This document shows positions 1 to 14,248 of a stretch of DNA of 64,000 bases, one piece after another. Below the pieces are notes generated by a model that was given only the letters and a program-made list of their open reading frames with translations, made no database searches and was not told where the DNA came from. The stretch's first letter is position 1. Each line of letters starts with the position of its first letter. Origin of the DNA: Streptomyces malachitofuscus (GTDB lineage Bacteria; Actinomycetota; Actinomycetes; Streptomycetales; Streptomycetaceae); NCBI RefSeq assembly GCF_014650055.1, contig NZ_BMUF01000021.1, forward strand, positions 1-64,000, written 5' to 3'. The position numbers were made by a program, and so were the translations under genes.

Positions 1-861
1 CTTGGAGGGGTCCTTGCCGGAGAACGCTCCGCCGCCGTGGCGGGCCATGCCGCCGTAGGTGTCGATGATGATCTTCCGGCCGGTCAGGCCCGCGTCACCC
101 ATCGGGCCGCCGATCTCGAACCGGCCGGTGGGGTTCACCAGCAGCCGGTACTTCTCGGTGTCCAGCTTGATGCCCTCGTCCAGGAGCGCCTTCAGCTCCG
201 GCTCCACGACGAACTCGCGGATGTCGGGCGCGAGCAGCGACTCCAGGTCGATGTCGCTCGCGTGCTGCGAGGAGACGACCACGGTGTCCAGGCGGACGGC
301 CTTGTCGCCGTCGTACTCGATGGTGACCTGGGTCTTGCCGTCGGGGCGCAGGTAGGGGATGGTCCCGTTCTTGCGCACGTCGGACAGGCGCTTCGACAGC
401 CGGTGCGCGAGGAAGACCGGGAGCGGCATCAGCGTCGGCGTCTCGTCGGTCGCGTAGCCGAACATCAGGCCCTGGTCACCGGCGCCCTGCCGGTCCAGTT
501 CGTCGTCGTCGCCCTCGACGCGGGCCTCGTAGGCGGCGTCGACGCCCTGCGCGATGTCCGGGGACTGCGCGCCGATCGACACCGACACGCCACAGGAGGC
601 GCCGTCGAAGCCCTTCTTCGAGGAGTCGTAGCCGATCTCCAGGATCTTGTTGCGCACCAGCGTCGCGATGTCCGCGTACGTCTTGGTGGTGACCTCGCCG
701 GCCACGTGCACCAGGCCGGTGGTGATCAGGGTCTCGACGGCGACCCGGGAGGCCGGGTCCTCGCGGAGCAGCGCGTCGAGGATGGTGTCGCTGATCTGGT
801 CAGCGATCTTGTCGGGGTGACCCTCGGTCACGGACTCCGAGGTGAACAGACGACGGGACAC
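1..861 (-). CDS. metK: S-adenosylmethionine synthetase, C-terminus cut by window edge
   Basis: This gene makes S-adenosylmethionine from methionine and ATP in the cytoplasm. 287 codons are visible of a family length of about 400, so the C-terminal quarter lies outside the window. The N-terminus reads [17 protein letters not shown], the classic ATP/methionine-binding start, and the [12 protein letters not shown] signature follows in the middle. The GTG at 861 is chosen because an AGGGAG ribosome site sits just upstream and the family N-terminus begins there. It is downstream of coaBC on the same strand with a 236-base gap, so it probably has its own promoter. Identification is secure. Confidence 0.97.
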   Translation of the reverse strand, partial: MSRRLFTSESVTEGHPDKIADQISDTILDALLREDPASRVAVETLITTGLVHVAGEVTTKTYADIATLVRNKILEIGYDSSKKGFDGASCGVSVSIGAQSPDIAQGVDAAYEARVEGDDDELDRQGAGDQGLMFGYATDETPTLMPLPVFLAHRLSKRLSDVRKNGTIPYLRPDGKTQVTIEYDGDKAVRLDTVVVSSQHASDIDLESLLAPDIREFVVEPELKALLDEGIKLDTEKYRLLVNPTGRFEIGGPMGDAGLTGRKIIIDTYGGMARHGGGAFSGKDPSK

Positions 862-902
862 AACGCTCCCTGGGGTTGCAGCGGCTGCTGGCTGATCATT
901 GG

Positions 903-934
903 CGGACGGCGGGGGCTGCACCCGACGCCGTCCG
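903..934 (-). other. Strong hairpin in the metK leader
   Basis: A 9-base perfect inverted repeat (CGGACGGCG pairing with CGCCGTCCG, loop 14 bases with further GGG/CCC pairing possible) lies about 40 bases upstream of the metK start. There is no T run, so it does not look like an intrinsic terminator. It could be a 5' UTR element or just GC-rich chance. I do not see the architecture of a known SAM riboswitch. Confidence 0.35.
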
Positions 935-1097
935 TGGAACAGTTTATCGGTCGCGCTTCGCCACGGGTCCCCCTGTCTCGTCTCGCGAGAGCGCTGTGAC
1001 CTGCGGCACGGGCATTCTCTCCGGGCCGGGCGAGGTTCGCCAGAGGTGCCACACCCTCACGGGCGAAGGTTTGCGGAGCCGCAGGTGACTGAATCAC

Positions 1098-2300
1098 TCA
1101 TCCGAGCCGGTCGGCCACCAGGTCCCAGACGATTTCGGCCAGGGTCTCCTTCGGGCCGTGCGCGACGGGGGTCTCGCTGCCGTCCGCGCCCAGTACCACG
1201 GCCTCGCTCTCGTCCGCGCCGAAGGTCTTGCGCTCCCCCACCTCGTTCACCACGAGCAGATCGCAGCCCTTGCGCTTGAGCTTGGCGCGACCGTTGGCGA
1301 GCACGTCGTCGGTCTCCGCGGCGAAGCCCACGATCACCTGTCCGGGCCGCGCCCGGTCGCCGGAGATCTCGGCGAGGATGTCCGGATTCCGCACCAGGGT
1401 GATGGGCTCCGGCTCCCGGTCGTCCTTCTTCTTGATCTTCCCCGTCGCGTAGGCCGCCGGGCGGAAGTCGGCGACGGCCGCGGCCATGACCACCGCGTCC
1501 GCGTCGGCGGCGGCGGTGAGGACGGCCTCGCGCAGCTCGACTGCCGTGCCGACGGCGACGACGTCCACCCCGGCGGGGTCGGGCAGCGCGGTGTTGGCCG
1601 CGATCAGCGTGACACGGGCGCCCCGGGCGGCGGCGGTGCGGGCGAGGGCGTATCCCTGCTTGCCGGAGGAGCGGTTGCCGAGGAAGCGGACCGGGTCGAG
1701 GGGCTCGCGGGTGCCTCCGGCGCTGATGACGACGTGGCGGCCCTTGAGGTCGGGTTCGGTGACCCCGCGGGCCAGCACCCGGCGGCAGACCTCGAAGATC
1801 TCCCCCGGGTCGGGGAGCCGGCCCTTGCCGGTGTCGACGCCGGTGAGACGTCCGACGGCCGGTTCGACGACGACGGCGCCCCGGGCGCGCAGCGTCGCCA
1901 CGTTGTCCTGGGTGGCCGGGTGCTCCCACATCTCCGTGTGCATGGCGGGGGCGAAGACCACCGGGCAGCGGGCGGTGAGCAGGGTGTTGGTGAGGAGGTC
2001 GTCGGCCAGCCCGTGGGCGGCCTTGGCCAGCATGTCGGCCGTGGCCGGGGCGACGACCACCAGGTCGGCGTGCTGCCCGATGCGGACGTGCGGCACCTCG
2101 TGGACGTCGTCCCAGACCTCGGTGGAGACCGGGTTGCCGGAGAGGGCGGACCAGGTGGCGGCGCCGACGAAGTGCAGGGCCGAGGCGGTGGGGACGACCC
2201 GCACGTCGTGCCCCGACTCGGTCAGCCGCCTGAGCAGCTCACAGGCCTTGTACGCGGCGATGCCGCCGCTGACCCCCAGAACGACCTTGGGCTTGTCCAC
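1098..2300 (-). CDS. coaBC: Bifunctional phosphopantothenoylcysteine decarboxylase / phosphopantothenate-cysteine ligase
   Basis: This 400-residue enzyme catalyses two steps of coenzyme A synthesis: ligation of cysteine to phosphopantothenate, then FMN-dependent decarboxylation. The N-terminal half is the flavoprotein decarboxylase (VLGVSGGIAAYKACELLRR; APATADMLAKAAHG; PAMHTEMW). The C-terminal half is the ligase (SAGGTREPLDPVRFLGNRSSGK, KIKKK). The GTG at 2300 is chosen because GGGGAGAG precedes it. An upstream in-frame start near 2351 would lie inside the rpoZ terminator hairpin. The PxMNxxMW motif normally has Asn where His is seen here; I believe this is common in actinobacteria. It follows rpoZ and precedes metK. 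Confidence 0.95.
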   Translation of the reverse strand: MDKPKVVLGVSGGIAAYKACELLRRLTESGHDVRVVPTASALHFVGAATWSALSGNPVSTEVWDDVHEVPHVRIGQHADLVVVAPATADMLAKAAHGLADDLLTNTLLTARCPVVFAPAMHTEMWEHPATQDNVATLRARGAVVVEPAVGRLTGVDTGKGRLPDPGEIFEVCRRVLARGVTEPDLKGRHVVISAGGTREPLDPVRFLGNRSSGKQGYALARTAAARGARVTLIAANTALPDPAGVDVVAVGTAVELREAVLTAAADADAVVMAAAVADFRPAAYATGKIKKKDDREPEPITLVRNPDILAEISGDRARPGQVIVGFAAETDDVLANGRAKLKRKGCDLLVVNEVGERKTFGADESEAVVLGADGSETPVAHGPKETLAEIVWDLVADRLG

Positions 2301-2347
2301 CGTCTCTCCCCGGACCTCGGAAACGTGCAACCAACCCCCATGAGACA

Positions 2348-2382
2348 CCACAGGCCCGGCAGGTGTACTGCCGGGCCTGTGG
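2348..2382 (-). terminator. Intrinsic-type terminator after rpoZ
   Basis: A perfect 14-base inverted repeat (arms 2348-2361 and 2369-2382, core CAGGCCCGGCA) with a 7-base loop lies 40 bases past the rpoZ stop and just before the coaBC ribosome site. No long T tract follows, as is usual in Streptomyces. It may separate the gmk-rpoZ transcript from coaBC. Confidence 0.8.
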
Positions 2383-2422
2383 AAAAGTCAGCTGCGAGCT
2401 GATGGTACGACGAACTGACCGA

Positions 2423-2695
2423 TTACTGGCCGGGGCCTTCGACGGCCTCGGAGGTCAGCAGTCCCGCGTTGATCTCGCGCAGGGCGATCGAGAGCGGCTT
2501 CTCGTGGACGTGGGTGTCGACGAGGGGACCGACGTACTCGAGCAGACCCTCGCCGAGCTGCGAGTAGTACGCGTTGATCTGGCGGGCCCGCTTGGCCGCG
2601 TAGATCACGAGGCTGTACTTCGAGTCCGTGGCCTCGAGGAGCTCGTCGATCGGCGGGTTGATGATGCCCTCGGGCGCGGAGATGGAAGAGGACAC
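2423..2695 (-). CDS. rpoZ: RNA polymerase omega subunit
   Basis: This 90-residue omega subunit binds the beta' subunit and assists RNA polymerase assembly. In Streptomyces it is also needed for normal antibiotic production and aerial growth. The family core is clear: [28 protein letters not shown], quoted here only as [14 protein letters not shown] and AAKRARQIN, followed by the actinobacterial C-terminal extension ending in EAVEGPGQ. It starts at GTG with GGAAGGT upstream. It lies downstream of gmk with a 76-base gap and is followed by a strong terminator. The pairing with gmk is widely conserved in bacteria and links nucleotide supply with transcription. Confidence 0.97.
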   Translation of the reverse strand: MSSSISAPEGIINPPIDELLEATDSKYSLVIYAAKRARQINAYYSQLGEGLLEYVGPLVDTHVHEKPLSIALREINAGLLTSEAVEGPGQ

Positions 2696-2771
2696 GCTCT
2701 ACCTTCCGATGGATGGGAAAGATTCAGTCGCGAGACGACCGGTGAGTGGACCGCTGGACGGTCGCTCACGA

Positions 2772-3329
2772 TCACACGACGTTCATCAAGGCTAGCAGCT
2801 CGCGGGCCACGTCCTCGACGGAGGTGTTGACCAGGGTGGTGTCGAACTCCGGCTCGGCCGCCAGTTCGATCTTCGCGGCACCGAGCCGGCGTTCGATGAC
2901 GTCGGCCGACTCGGTACCCCGGCCCGTGAGCCTGCGCACGAGCTCCTCCCAGGAGGGAGGAGCCAGGAACACCAGCTGGGCCTCGGCCATGGACTCGCGG
3001 ACCTGCCGCGCGCCCTGGAGGTCGATCTCCAGCAGCACGGGCACACCCGCCTCCAGGTGCTCCAGCACCGCCGCGCGGGGCGTGCCGTAGCGGTTGCCCG
3101 CGAACTCGGCCCACTCCAGCAGCTCACCGTTGGCGATCAGCTTGTCCATCTCCTCGTCGGTGACGAAGAAGTAGTGGACTCCGTGCTGCTCCCCGGGGCG
3201 GGGCTTGCGGGTCGTCGCCGACACCGAGAGCCAGACCTCGGGGTGTTCCTTGCGCATATGGGCGACGACCGTGCTCTTGCCGACCCCGGAGGGGCCGGAG
3301 AGCACGGTCAGCCGCGGACGTTCAGTCAT
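2772..3329 (-). CDS. gmk: Guanylate kinase
   Basis: This enzyme phosphorylates GMP or dGMP to the diphosphate using ATP. The 185-residue protein has the P-loop GPSGVGKST near residue 12, the GMP-binding stretch [19 protein letters not shown], and the lid region RLTGRGTES, all at normal spacing and length. The ATG at 3329 is the only start in frame before an upstream stop region; its ribosome binding site is weak. It follows sihF closely (37 bases) and so is probably co-transcribed with it and with rpoZ. Confidence 0.96.
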   Translation of the reverse strand: MTERPRLTVLSGPSGVGKSTVVAHMRKEHPEVWLSVSATTRKPRPGEQHGVHYFFVTDEEMDKLIANGELLEWAEFAGNRYGTPRAAVLEHLEAGVPVLLEIDLQGARQVRESMAEAQLVFLAPPSWEELVRRLTGRGTESADVIERRLGAAKIELAAEPEFDTTLVNTSVEDVARELLALMNVV

Positions 3330-3366
3330 GCAGCGATTATTCCAGCAATCCCGTAGTGCCCGGGAC

Positions 3367-3690
3367 TCAGGAGCCGGTGCTGCCGAACTCGCGCTCCAGG
3401 GAGGCGATCTGGTTGGAACCGAGACCCCGCACGCGGCGGCTCTCGGAGATGCCCAGACGCTCCATGATCTGCTTGGCGCGGACCTTGCCCACGCCCGGCA
3501 GGGACTCCAGCAGGGCGGAGACCTTCATCTTGCCGATGACGTCGTTCTCCTGGCCCTGCTTGATGACCTCGTGAAGGGAGGCGCCGGAGTGCTTGAGTCG
3601 ATTCTTGACCTCGGCCCGCTCCCGGCGAGCCGCGGCGGCCTTTTCGAGCGCGGCTGCGCGCTGTTCAGGGGTAAGGGGCGGAAGAGCCAC
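3367..3690 (-). CDS. sihF: Streptomyces integration host factor sIHF, nucleoid-associated protein
   Basis: This 107-residue DNA-binding protein shapes the nucleoid and affects supercoiling, sporulation and antibiotic production. A basic N-terminal helix ([18 protein letters not shown]) is followed by the helix-two-turns-helix with the [18 protein letters not shown] hairpin, typical of S13/HhH-like DNA binders. The GTG at 3690 is preferred because GAGGTGA precedes it and the protein then begins with [10 protein letters not shown] as in the known family. A longer frame from 3753 adds 21 residues with no family support. It heads a sihF-gmk-rpoZ cluster. Confidence 0.95.
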   Translation of the reverse strand: MALPPLTPEQRAAALEKAAAARRERAEVKNRLKHSGASLHEVIKQGQENDVIGKMKVSALLESLPGVGKVRAKQIMERLGISESRRVRGLGSNQIASLEREFGSTGS

Positions 3691-3947
3691 GCCTACGTCA
3701 CCTCGGATGTCGAACTGTCGGATACGGACCGGTGAGGAACCTAGTCGCCCCACACCTGGGGAGCCACGAGCAACACGCTTGCCCGTTCACTCTCCGTCGG
3801 AGACTAGCGGCCAACTCCGCCGGAGTCAGCGAGAACAGCGGAAAAGTCCTGGTCAGCCTCCGTCAGGCCGGACATTTAAGACATAATGCCCCGGATTTGA
3901 GGGTGTATCCAGAGTGCGACGACCACGGATTCCCTCGTCGACCGGTC

Positions 3948-4789
3948 TCAGGCGGCCGTCACGGCGGTCCGGATCTCCTCCGCGAACCGCTCCGCGGCGT
4001 CACGCAGAGCGACCGCGTCGGGACCGTGGCGCAACACTCCCCGGCTGACGTTCGGCACAACGTTGCGCACCGCGCTCCCGAACACCGTCGGAAGGTCGGC
4101 CGGCGTGGCCCCCTGCGCGCCGATGCCGGGCGCCAGGATCGGACCGCCCATGTCCAGCTCGTACGAGGACAGGTCGCCGAGCGTGGCGCCGACCACCGCG
4201 CCGAAGGACCCGAGCGGCTCCTCGCCGGCGTTCTCCAGGGCCAGGTGCCCGAGCATGGTCGCGCCGATGGTGCGCCCGTCGGCGCGGACCGCGTGCTGCA
4301 CCTCCCCGCCCTCCGGGTTGGACGTCAGTGCCAGCACGAACAGTCCGGTGCCGGTCTCGCGGGCCAGGGCGACGGCAGGGCTGAGCGAGCCGTAGCCGAG
4401 GTACGGGGAGACGGTGAGCGCGTCCGAGAACAGCGGCGCGTCCTTGTGGAGGAAGGACTCCGCGTAGGCGGCCATGGTGGAGCCGATGTCGCCGCGCTTG
4501 GCGTCCATGACGATCAGCGCGCCCGCCGCCCGTGCCTCCTCGACCGTCTTCTCCAGGACCGCGATCCCACGCGAGCCGAAGCGCTCGAAGAAGGCACTCT
4601 GCGGCTTGAGCACGGCGATCCGGTCCGCCACCGCCTCCACCACCGTGCGGCTGAACCGCTCCAGACCGGTCACGTTGTCGCTCAGGCCCCACTCGGCGAG
4701 CAGGGAGGCGTGCGGGTCGATGCCCACGCACAGCGGGCCCCGATCGTCCATCGCGCGGCGCAGACGCGCGCCGAAGGGTTCCAGACCGG

Positions 4790-4793
<4 letters not shown>
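3948..4793 (-). CDS. pyrF: Orotidine 5'-phosphate decarboxylase
   Basis: This enzyme decarboxylates OMP to UMP, the last step of UMP synthesis. The 281-residue protein is the longer actinobacterial type, with the catalytic [15 protein letters not shown] segment near residue 98 and a phosphate-binding [14 protein letters not shown] region near the end. Its ATG overlaps the pyrD stop by 4 bases (ATGA), so translation is coupled. It is the last gene of the pyr operon; a gap of about 257 bases separates it from sihF. Confidence 0.97.
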
Positions 4794-5896
<1,103 letters not shown>

Positions 5897-5909
5897 GGTG
5901 TCCTCATGA

Positions 5910-5937
5910 AGAGGGGGACACCGTTTCCGGTGTCCCC
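5910..5937 (-). terminator. Hairpin inside the pyr operon between carB and pyrD
   Basis: A perfect 11-base inverted repeat (AGGGGGACACC / GGTGTCCCCCT, 6-base loop) fills the short gap between the carB stop and the pyrD ribosome binding site. It may act as a partial terminator, an mRNA processing or stability element, or a structure controlling pyrD translation. No T tract follows directly. Confidence 0.6.
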
Positions 5938-5947
5938 CTGGGGGCTG

Positions 5948-9251
<3,304 letters not shown>

Positions 9252-9259
<8 letters not shown>

Positions 9260-10409
9260 GCTGGCCCTCCATCGGAACGGTGCTCATCAAAGAGGTGAAG
9301 CGGTCGAACAGGTAGGCAGCGTCGTGCGGGCCCGCTGCCGCTTCGGGGTGGTACTGGACGCTGAAGGCCGGCTTGTCGAGGAGCCGGAGGCCCTCCACCA
9401 CGTTGTCGTTGAGGCACACGTGGGTGACCTCGGCGCGGCCGTAGGGGGTGTCGGCGACCTTGTCCAGGGGGGCGTCGACGGCGAAGCCGTGGTTGTGCGC
9501 GGTGACCTCGACCTTGCCGGTCGTACGGTCCTGCACCGGCTGGTTGATGCCGCGGTGGCCGTACTTCAGCTTGTAGGTGCCGAAGCCGAGGGCGCGGCCG
9601 AGGATCTGGTTGCCGAAGCAGATGCCGAAGAGCGGGGTGCCGCGTTCCAGGACCGCCCGCATGACGGAGACCGCGTGGTCGGCGGTGGCGGGGTCGCCGG
9701 GGCCGTTGGAGAAGAACACACCGTCCGGGTTCACGGCGTAGACGTCGTCCACGGTCGCGGTGGCGGGCAGGACGTGCACCTCGATGCCGCGCTCGGCCAT
9801 GCGCTGCGGGGTCATGCCCTTGATGCCGAGGTCGACGGCGGCGACGGTGTACTTCTTCTCGCCGATCGCGGGGACGACGTACGGCTCGGTGGTGGCGACC
9901 TCGGCGGAGAGGTCGGCGCCCTTCATCTCGGGCGCTTCCTTGACGCGGGCGAGCAGTGCCGCGTCGTCGTGCACGGCGTCGCCGCTGAAGATGCCGACGC
10001 GCATGGCGCCGCGCTCGCGCAGGTGGCGGGTGAGGGCGCGGGTGTCGATGCCGCAGATGCCGACGACGCCCTGGGCGGCCAGCTCCTCGTCCAGCGAGCG
10101 CCTCGAGCGCCAGTTGGAGGGCACGCGCGCGGGGTCGCGCACGACGTAGCCGGAGACCCAGATCCTGCGGGACTCCATGTCCTCGTCGTTGACGCCGGTG
10201 TTGCCCACGTGCGGGGCGGTCATCACGACGACCTGGCGGTGGTACGACGGGTCGGTGAGAGTCTCCTGGTAGCCGGTCATGCCGGTGGAGAACACCGCTT
10301 CGCCGAAGGTCTCCCCCACAGCCCCGTAGGCACGGCCACGGAAGATCCGGCCGTCCTCCAGGACGAGTACGGCGGGAACCTTGGCGGCTCCCCTGGTGGA
10401 GGTTGTCAT
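9252..10409 (-). CDS. carA: Carbamoyl-phosphate synthase small subunit (glutaminase)
   Basis: This 385-residue class I glutamine amidotransferase subunit hydrolyses glutamine and channels ammonia to CarB. The C-terminal domain has the nucleophile segment [16 protein letters not shown] and the His/Glu segment [15 protein letters not shown]; the N-terminal CPSase domain contains [17 protein letters not shown]. The ATG at 10409 overlaps the stop of the upstream membrane gene (ATGA). Longer open frames reaching 11597 run antiphase into pyrC and are not credible. Confidence 0.97.
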
Positions 10410-11020
10410 CGTGCGCCTTCCGTCTTGTTGATCATGTGGTTGAGGGCTTCCACCCACGCGTTGTGCTCGGCCGCGTGGTCGGAGCGGAATCCGGAGTCGA
10501 TCAGCCGGTCGCCGTGCGCCCAGGTGACGACCAGCAGCCCGCCCTCGGTGAGGACCTTGCCGGCGATGCCCTTGTCTAGCCGGGCCTCGCGCAGCGCGTC
10601 CGCCGGGACGAAGAAGTCGTCCGCGCCGGGACGCACCACGTCCAGTCCCGCGTCGGTGAGCGTCAGCTCGGCCCGGCTGCGGGTGCCCAGGCCGTGCGCC
10701 ACGATGCGGTCGAGCCACTGACCGGCGGTGGTCGAGCCGTGGTAGCGGCCGCTCATGCTCAGTCTGGCCGGGCCGGGGTCGTCCGGCATTCCGGGCAGCG
10801 GCGGCTTGCCGCCTCCGTTGAGGGTGGTGGCGGGTGACGGGCGGGAGGGCAGCTCGGGCAGGTCGCTCTGGAGGGTGCCGCGCCACTTCCAGCCCTCGCG
10901 CATCAGCCAGTAGACGAGCGCGACGAAGAGGGCGAGTCCGACGACCCAGCCGATCCGGGCGGCCCAGTCGGTCACTTCCGCCGATTCCTTCTCGGCGGCC
11001 AGCAGGATTACAGGTGTCAC
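10406..11020 (-). CDS. Single-pass membrane protein with PH-like domain, pyr operon
   Basis: This 204-residue protein has one N-terminal membrane segment (about residues 23-42, [18 protein letters not shown]) and a Pro-rich linker. A soluble domain of alternating beta-strand character follows ([40 protein letters not shown]) and resembles bacterial PH-like domains. Its function is not known to me. Its GTG overlaps the pyrC stop (GTGA) and its stop overlaps the carA start (ATGA), so it is translationally coupled on both sides in the pyrimidine operon. That suggests a membrane-linked role tied to the pathway, but this is inference. Confidence 0.8.
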   Translation of the reverse strand: MTPVILLAAEKESAEVTDWAARIGWVVGLALFVALVYWLMREGWKWRGTLQSDLPELPSRPSPATTLNGGGKPPLPGMPDDPGPARLSMSGRYHGSTTAGQWLDRIVAHGLGTRSRAELTLTDAGLDVVRPGADDFFVPADALREARLDKGIAGKVLTEGGLLVVTWAHGDRLIDSGFRSDHAAEHNAWVEALNHMINKTEGAR

Positions 11021-12303
11021 GTGAGCTTCCCGTCGACGAGCGTGGCCTTGCCCCGGAGCCAGGTGTGCGTGACACGGCCCGGCAGCTCACGGCCCTCGTA
11101 CGGGGTGTTGCGGCTGCGCGAGGCGAAGCCCGCGGGGTCCACGGCTCCACGGTATGCCGTGTCGACGAGGGTGAGGTTGGCGGGCTCACCTGCCGAGACG
11201 GGACGGCCGTGGCCCTCGGCCCGTCCGATGCGCGCGGGCTTGACGGACATGCGGTCGGCGACGCCGGCCCAGTCCAGCAGGCCGGTGTCGACCATCGTCT
11301 CCTGGACCACCGACAGCGCGGTCTCCAGGCCGACCATGCCCATGGCGGCGGCGGCCCACTCGCAGTCCTTGTCCTCGTGCGGGTGGGGTGCGTGGTCGGT
11401 GGCGACGATGTCGATGGTGCCGTCGGCGAGCGCCTCGCGCAGGGCCATGACGTCGCGCTCGGTGCGCAGCGGCGGGTTGACCTTGTAGACCGGGTTGTAC
11501 GACCGGACCAGCTCGTCGGTGAGGAGGAGGTGGTGCGGGGTGACCTCGGCGGTGACGTCGATGCCGCGGGACTTGGCCCAGCGCACGATCTCGACACTGC
11601 CCGCCGTGGACAGGTGGCAGATGTGGACGCGCGAGCCGACGTGCTCGGCGAGCAGCACGTCCCGGGCGATGATCGACTCCTCGGCGACGGCCGGCCAGCC
11701 GCCGAGGCCCAGCTCGGCGGAGACGACGCCCTCGTTCATCTGGGCGCCCTCGGTGAGGCGCGGCTCCTGCGCGTGCTGGGCGACGACGCCGCCGAAGGCC
11801 TTCACGTACTCCAGGGCGCGGCGCATGATCACGGCGTCGTGGACGCACTTGCCGTCGTCGGAGAAGACGGTGACGCCGGCCGCGGACTCGTGCATGGCGC
11901 CCAGTTCGGCGAGCTTCTGCCCCTCCAGGCCGACGGTGACCGCGCCGATGGGCCGGACGTCGCAGTAGCCGTGCTCCTTGCCGAGCCGCCAGACCTGCTC
12001 GACCACGCCGGCGGTGTCGGCGACCGGGAAGGTGTTGGCCATGGCGAACACGGCGGTGTAGCCGCCGCTCGCCGCCGCGCGGGTGCCGGTCAGTACGGTC
12101 TCGGAGTCCTCGCGGCCGGGCTCGCGCAGGTGCGTGTGCAGGTCGACCAGGCCCGGCAGCAGCACCTTGCCGGCCGCCTCGACGACCTCGGCGCCCTCGG
12201 TGGGCAGGTCCGGGCCGACCGCCTCGATGACGGCGCCGTCGATCAGCACGTCCTGCGGCTCGCCGCCGAGCACCTTCGCACCACGGATCAGGATCTTGCT
12301 CAT
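11017..12303 (-). CDS. pyrC: Dihydroorotase
   Basis: This zinc amidohydrolase cyclises carbamoyl-aspartate to dihydroorotate. The 428-residue length fits the type I dihydroorotase family. Metal ligands are visible in [11 protein letters not shown] near residue 58, in [10 protein letters not shown], and in the [13 protein letters not shown] segment. The ATG at 12303 has GGAGAAG upstream and lies 5 bases after the pyrB stop. Its end overlaps the membrane PH-like gene. Confidence 0.97.
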   Translation of the reverse strand: MSKILIRGAKVLGGEPQDVLIDGAVIEAVGPDLPTEGAEVVEAAGKVLLPGLVDLHTHLREPGREDSETVLTGTRAAASGGYTAVFAMANTFPVADTAGVVEQVWRLGKEHGYCDVRPIGAVTVGLEGQKLAELGAMHESAAGVTVFSDDGKCVHDAVIMRRALEYVKAFGGVVAQHAQEPRLTEGAQMNEGVVSAELGLGGWPAVAEESIIARDVLLAEHVGSRVHICHLSTAGSVEIVRWAKSRGIDVTAEVTPHHLLLTDELVRSYNPVYKVNPPLRTERDVMALREALADGTIDIVATDHAPHPHEDKDCEWAAAAMGMVGLETALSVVQETMVDTGLLDWAGVADRMSVKPARIGRAEGHGRPVSAGEPANLTLVDTAYRGAVDPAGFASRSRNTPYEGRELPGRVTHTWLRGKATLVDGKLT

Positions 12304-12308
12304 GGTTC

Positions 12309-13289
12309 TTACTTCTCCTCGGTGGTACGGGCGTGGGTGACGGCGGGTTCGTTGCCGCCCAGGAGCAGGTACAGGACGGCCATCCGGATGGAGACACCGT
12401 TGGTGACCTGCTCGATCACGGTGCAGCGGTCGGAGTCCGCGACCTCGGCGGTGATCTCCATGCCGCGGACCATCGGGCCGGGGTGCATCACGATGGCGTG
12501 CTCGGGCATCCGCGCCATGCGCTCGCCGTCGAGACCGTAGCGGCGCGAGTACTCCCGCTCGGTGGGGAAGAACGCGGCGTTCATCCGCTCGCGCTGGACG
12601 CGCAGCATCATCACGGCGTCGGACTTGGTGAGCGTGGAGTCCAGGTCGTAGGAGACCTCGCAGGGCCAGGTGTCGATGCCGACCGGCAGCAGCGTCGGCG
12701 GGGCGACCAGGGTGACCTCGGCGCCGAGGGTGTGCAGCAGGTCGACGTTGGAGCGGGCGACCCGGCTGTGCAGGACGTCGCCGACGATGGTGATGCGGCG
12801 GCCGTTCAGGTCCTGGCCGAGCCCGGCGTCCCGGCCGACCAGCCGGCGGCGCATGGTGAAGGCGTCGAGCAGCGCCTGGGTGGGGTGCTGGTGGGTGCCG
12901 TCACCCGCGTTGATGACGGCGGCGTCGATCCAGCCGGAGGTGGCGAGGCGGTACGGGGCTCCGGAGGCGCCGTGCCGGATGACCACCGCGTCGACGCCCA
13001 TGGCTTCCAGGGTCTGGGCGGTGTCCTTGAGGGACTCGCCCTTGGAGACGCTGGAGCCCTTGGCGGTGAAGTTGATGACGTCCGCGGACAGTCGCTTCTC
13101 CGCGGCCTCGAAGGAGATCCGCGTGCGCGTGGAGTCCTCGAAGAAGAGGTTGACGACGGTGCGGCCGCGCAGGGTCGGCAGTTTCTTGATCGGCCGGTCG
13201 GCGACCCGGGCCATCTCCTCGGCGGTGTCGAGGATGAGGACGGCGTCGTCGCGGGTGAGGTCGGCGGCCGAGATGAGATGACGCTGCAT
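12309..13289 (-). CDS. pyrB: Aspartate carbamoyltransferase catalytic chain
   Basis: This enzyme condenses aspartate with carbamoyl phosphate. The 326-residue protein has the carbamoyl-phosphate motif [13 protein letters not shown] near residue 50 and the [13 protein letters not shown] segment. No regulatory subunit pyrI is nearby, as in other Gram-positives. The ATG at 13289 has ACGGAG upstream. A 101-base gap with a GC-rich hairpin (GCCGAG/CTCGGC at 13354-13376) separates it from pyrR. Confidence 0.97.
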   Translation of the reverse strand: MQRHLISAADLTRDDAVLILDTAEEMARVADRPIKKLPTLRGRTVVNLFFEDSTRTRISFEAAEKRLSADVINFTAKGSSVSKGESLKDTAQTLEAMGVDAVVIRHGASGAPYRLATSGWIDAAVINAGDGTHQHPTQALLDAFTMRRRLVGRDAGLGQDLNGRRITIVGDVLHSRVARSNVDLLHTLGAEVTLVAPPTLLPVGIDTWPCEVSYDLDSTLTKSDAVMMLRVQRERMNAAFFPTEREYSRRYGLDGERMARMPEHAIVMHPGPMVRGMEITAEVADSDRCTVIEQVTNGVSIRMAVLYLLLGGNEPAVTHARTTEEK

Positions 13290-13390
13290 CTGTCAGGCTC
13301 CGTAAGGCAGTTCAATGAGGCGAAATCGGGCAGACGGGGACGCGCGAGGGCGTGCCGAGCCGGCGCAGGCCTCGGCGTGCGCGCGCTGTG

Positions 13391-14017
<627 letters not shown>

Positions 14018-14148
14018 GGACCTTAAAGGACGTCGGATTGCGTCACTCAGGCTATCAGGCCGGGATCCCCGCGGAGCGACACCCCCGGTCACTCCAATGG
14101 CGTAGCCGATCTTCGCTACCACGGAAGAGTCGGTGTGGACCATTCGGC

Positions 14149-14178
14149 TTGACGCACCAGAGTAACGCTGCGTAACCT
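14149..14178 (+). promoter_or_regulatory. bldD promoter
   Basis: The -35 element is TTGACG (14149-14154) and the -10 element TAACCT (14173-14178), with 18-base spacing, a good match to the vegetative HrdB-type consensus. A transcript starting near 14185 would have a leader of about 65 bases before the bldD start at 14249. The -10 element is embedded between two BldD boxes. Confidence 0.7.
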
Positions 14179-14190
14179 CACAGTGAGTTA
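14163..14190 (+). promoter_or_regulatory. Two BldD operator boxes (autoregulation)
   Basis: Two perfect matches to the BldD consensus TNAC-N5-GTNA lie in tandem: TAACGCTGCGTAA (14163-14175) and TCACAGTGAGTTA (14178-14190). They flank and overlap the -10 element, ideal for steric repression. BldD is known to repress its own gene. Confidence 0.85.
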
Positions 14191-14248
14191 CCAGCCGCGC
14201 GGCATGGAAACCAGCCAGAGCCGCGTCGACACAGTGCCGGGGAGCTAT

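Noticed and set aside
862-1097. SAM riboswitch upstream of metK
   Set aside because: A hairpin is present but the multi-helix junction and conserved bases of known SAM classes could not be recognised by eye.
3691-3753. 21-residue N-terminal extension of sIHF
   Set aside because: The GTG at 3690 has a clear GAGGTGA site and matches the family N-terminus.
14183-14248. N-terminal extension of BldD from the ATG-like start at 14183
   Set aside because: It would begin within the operator and near the predicted transcription start, and gives a longer protein than the known 167 residues.
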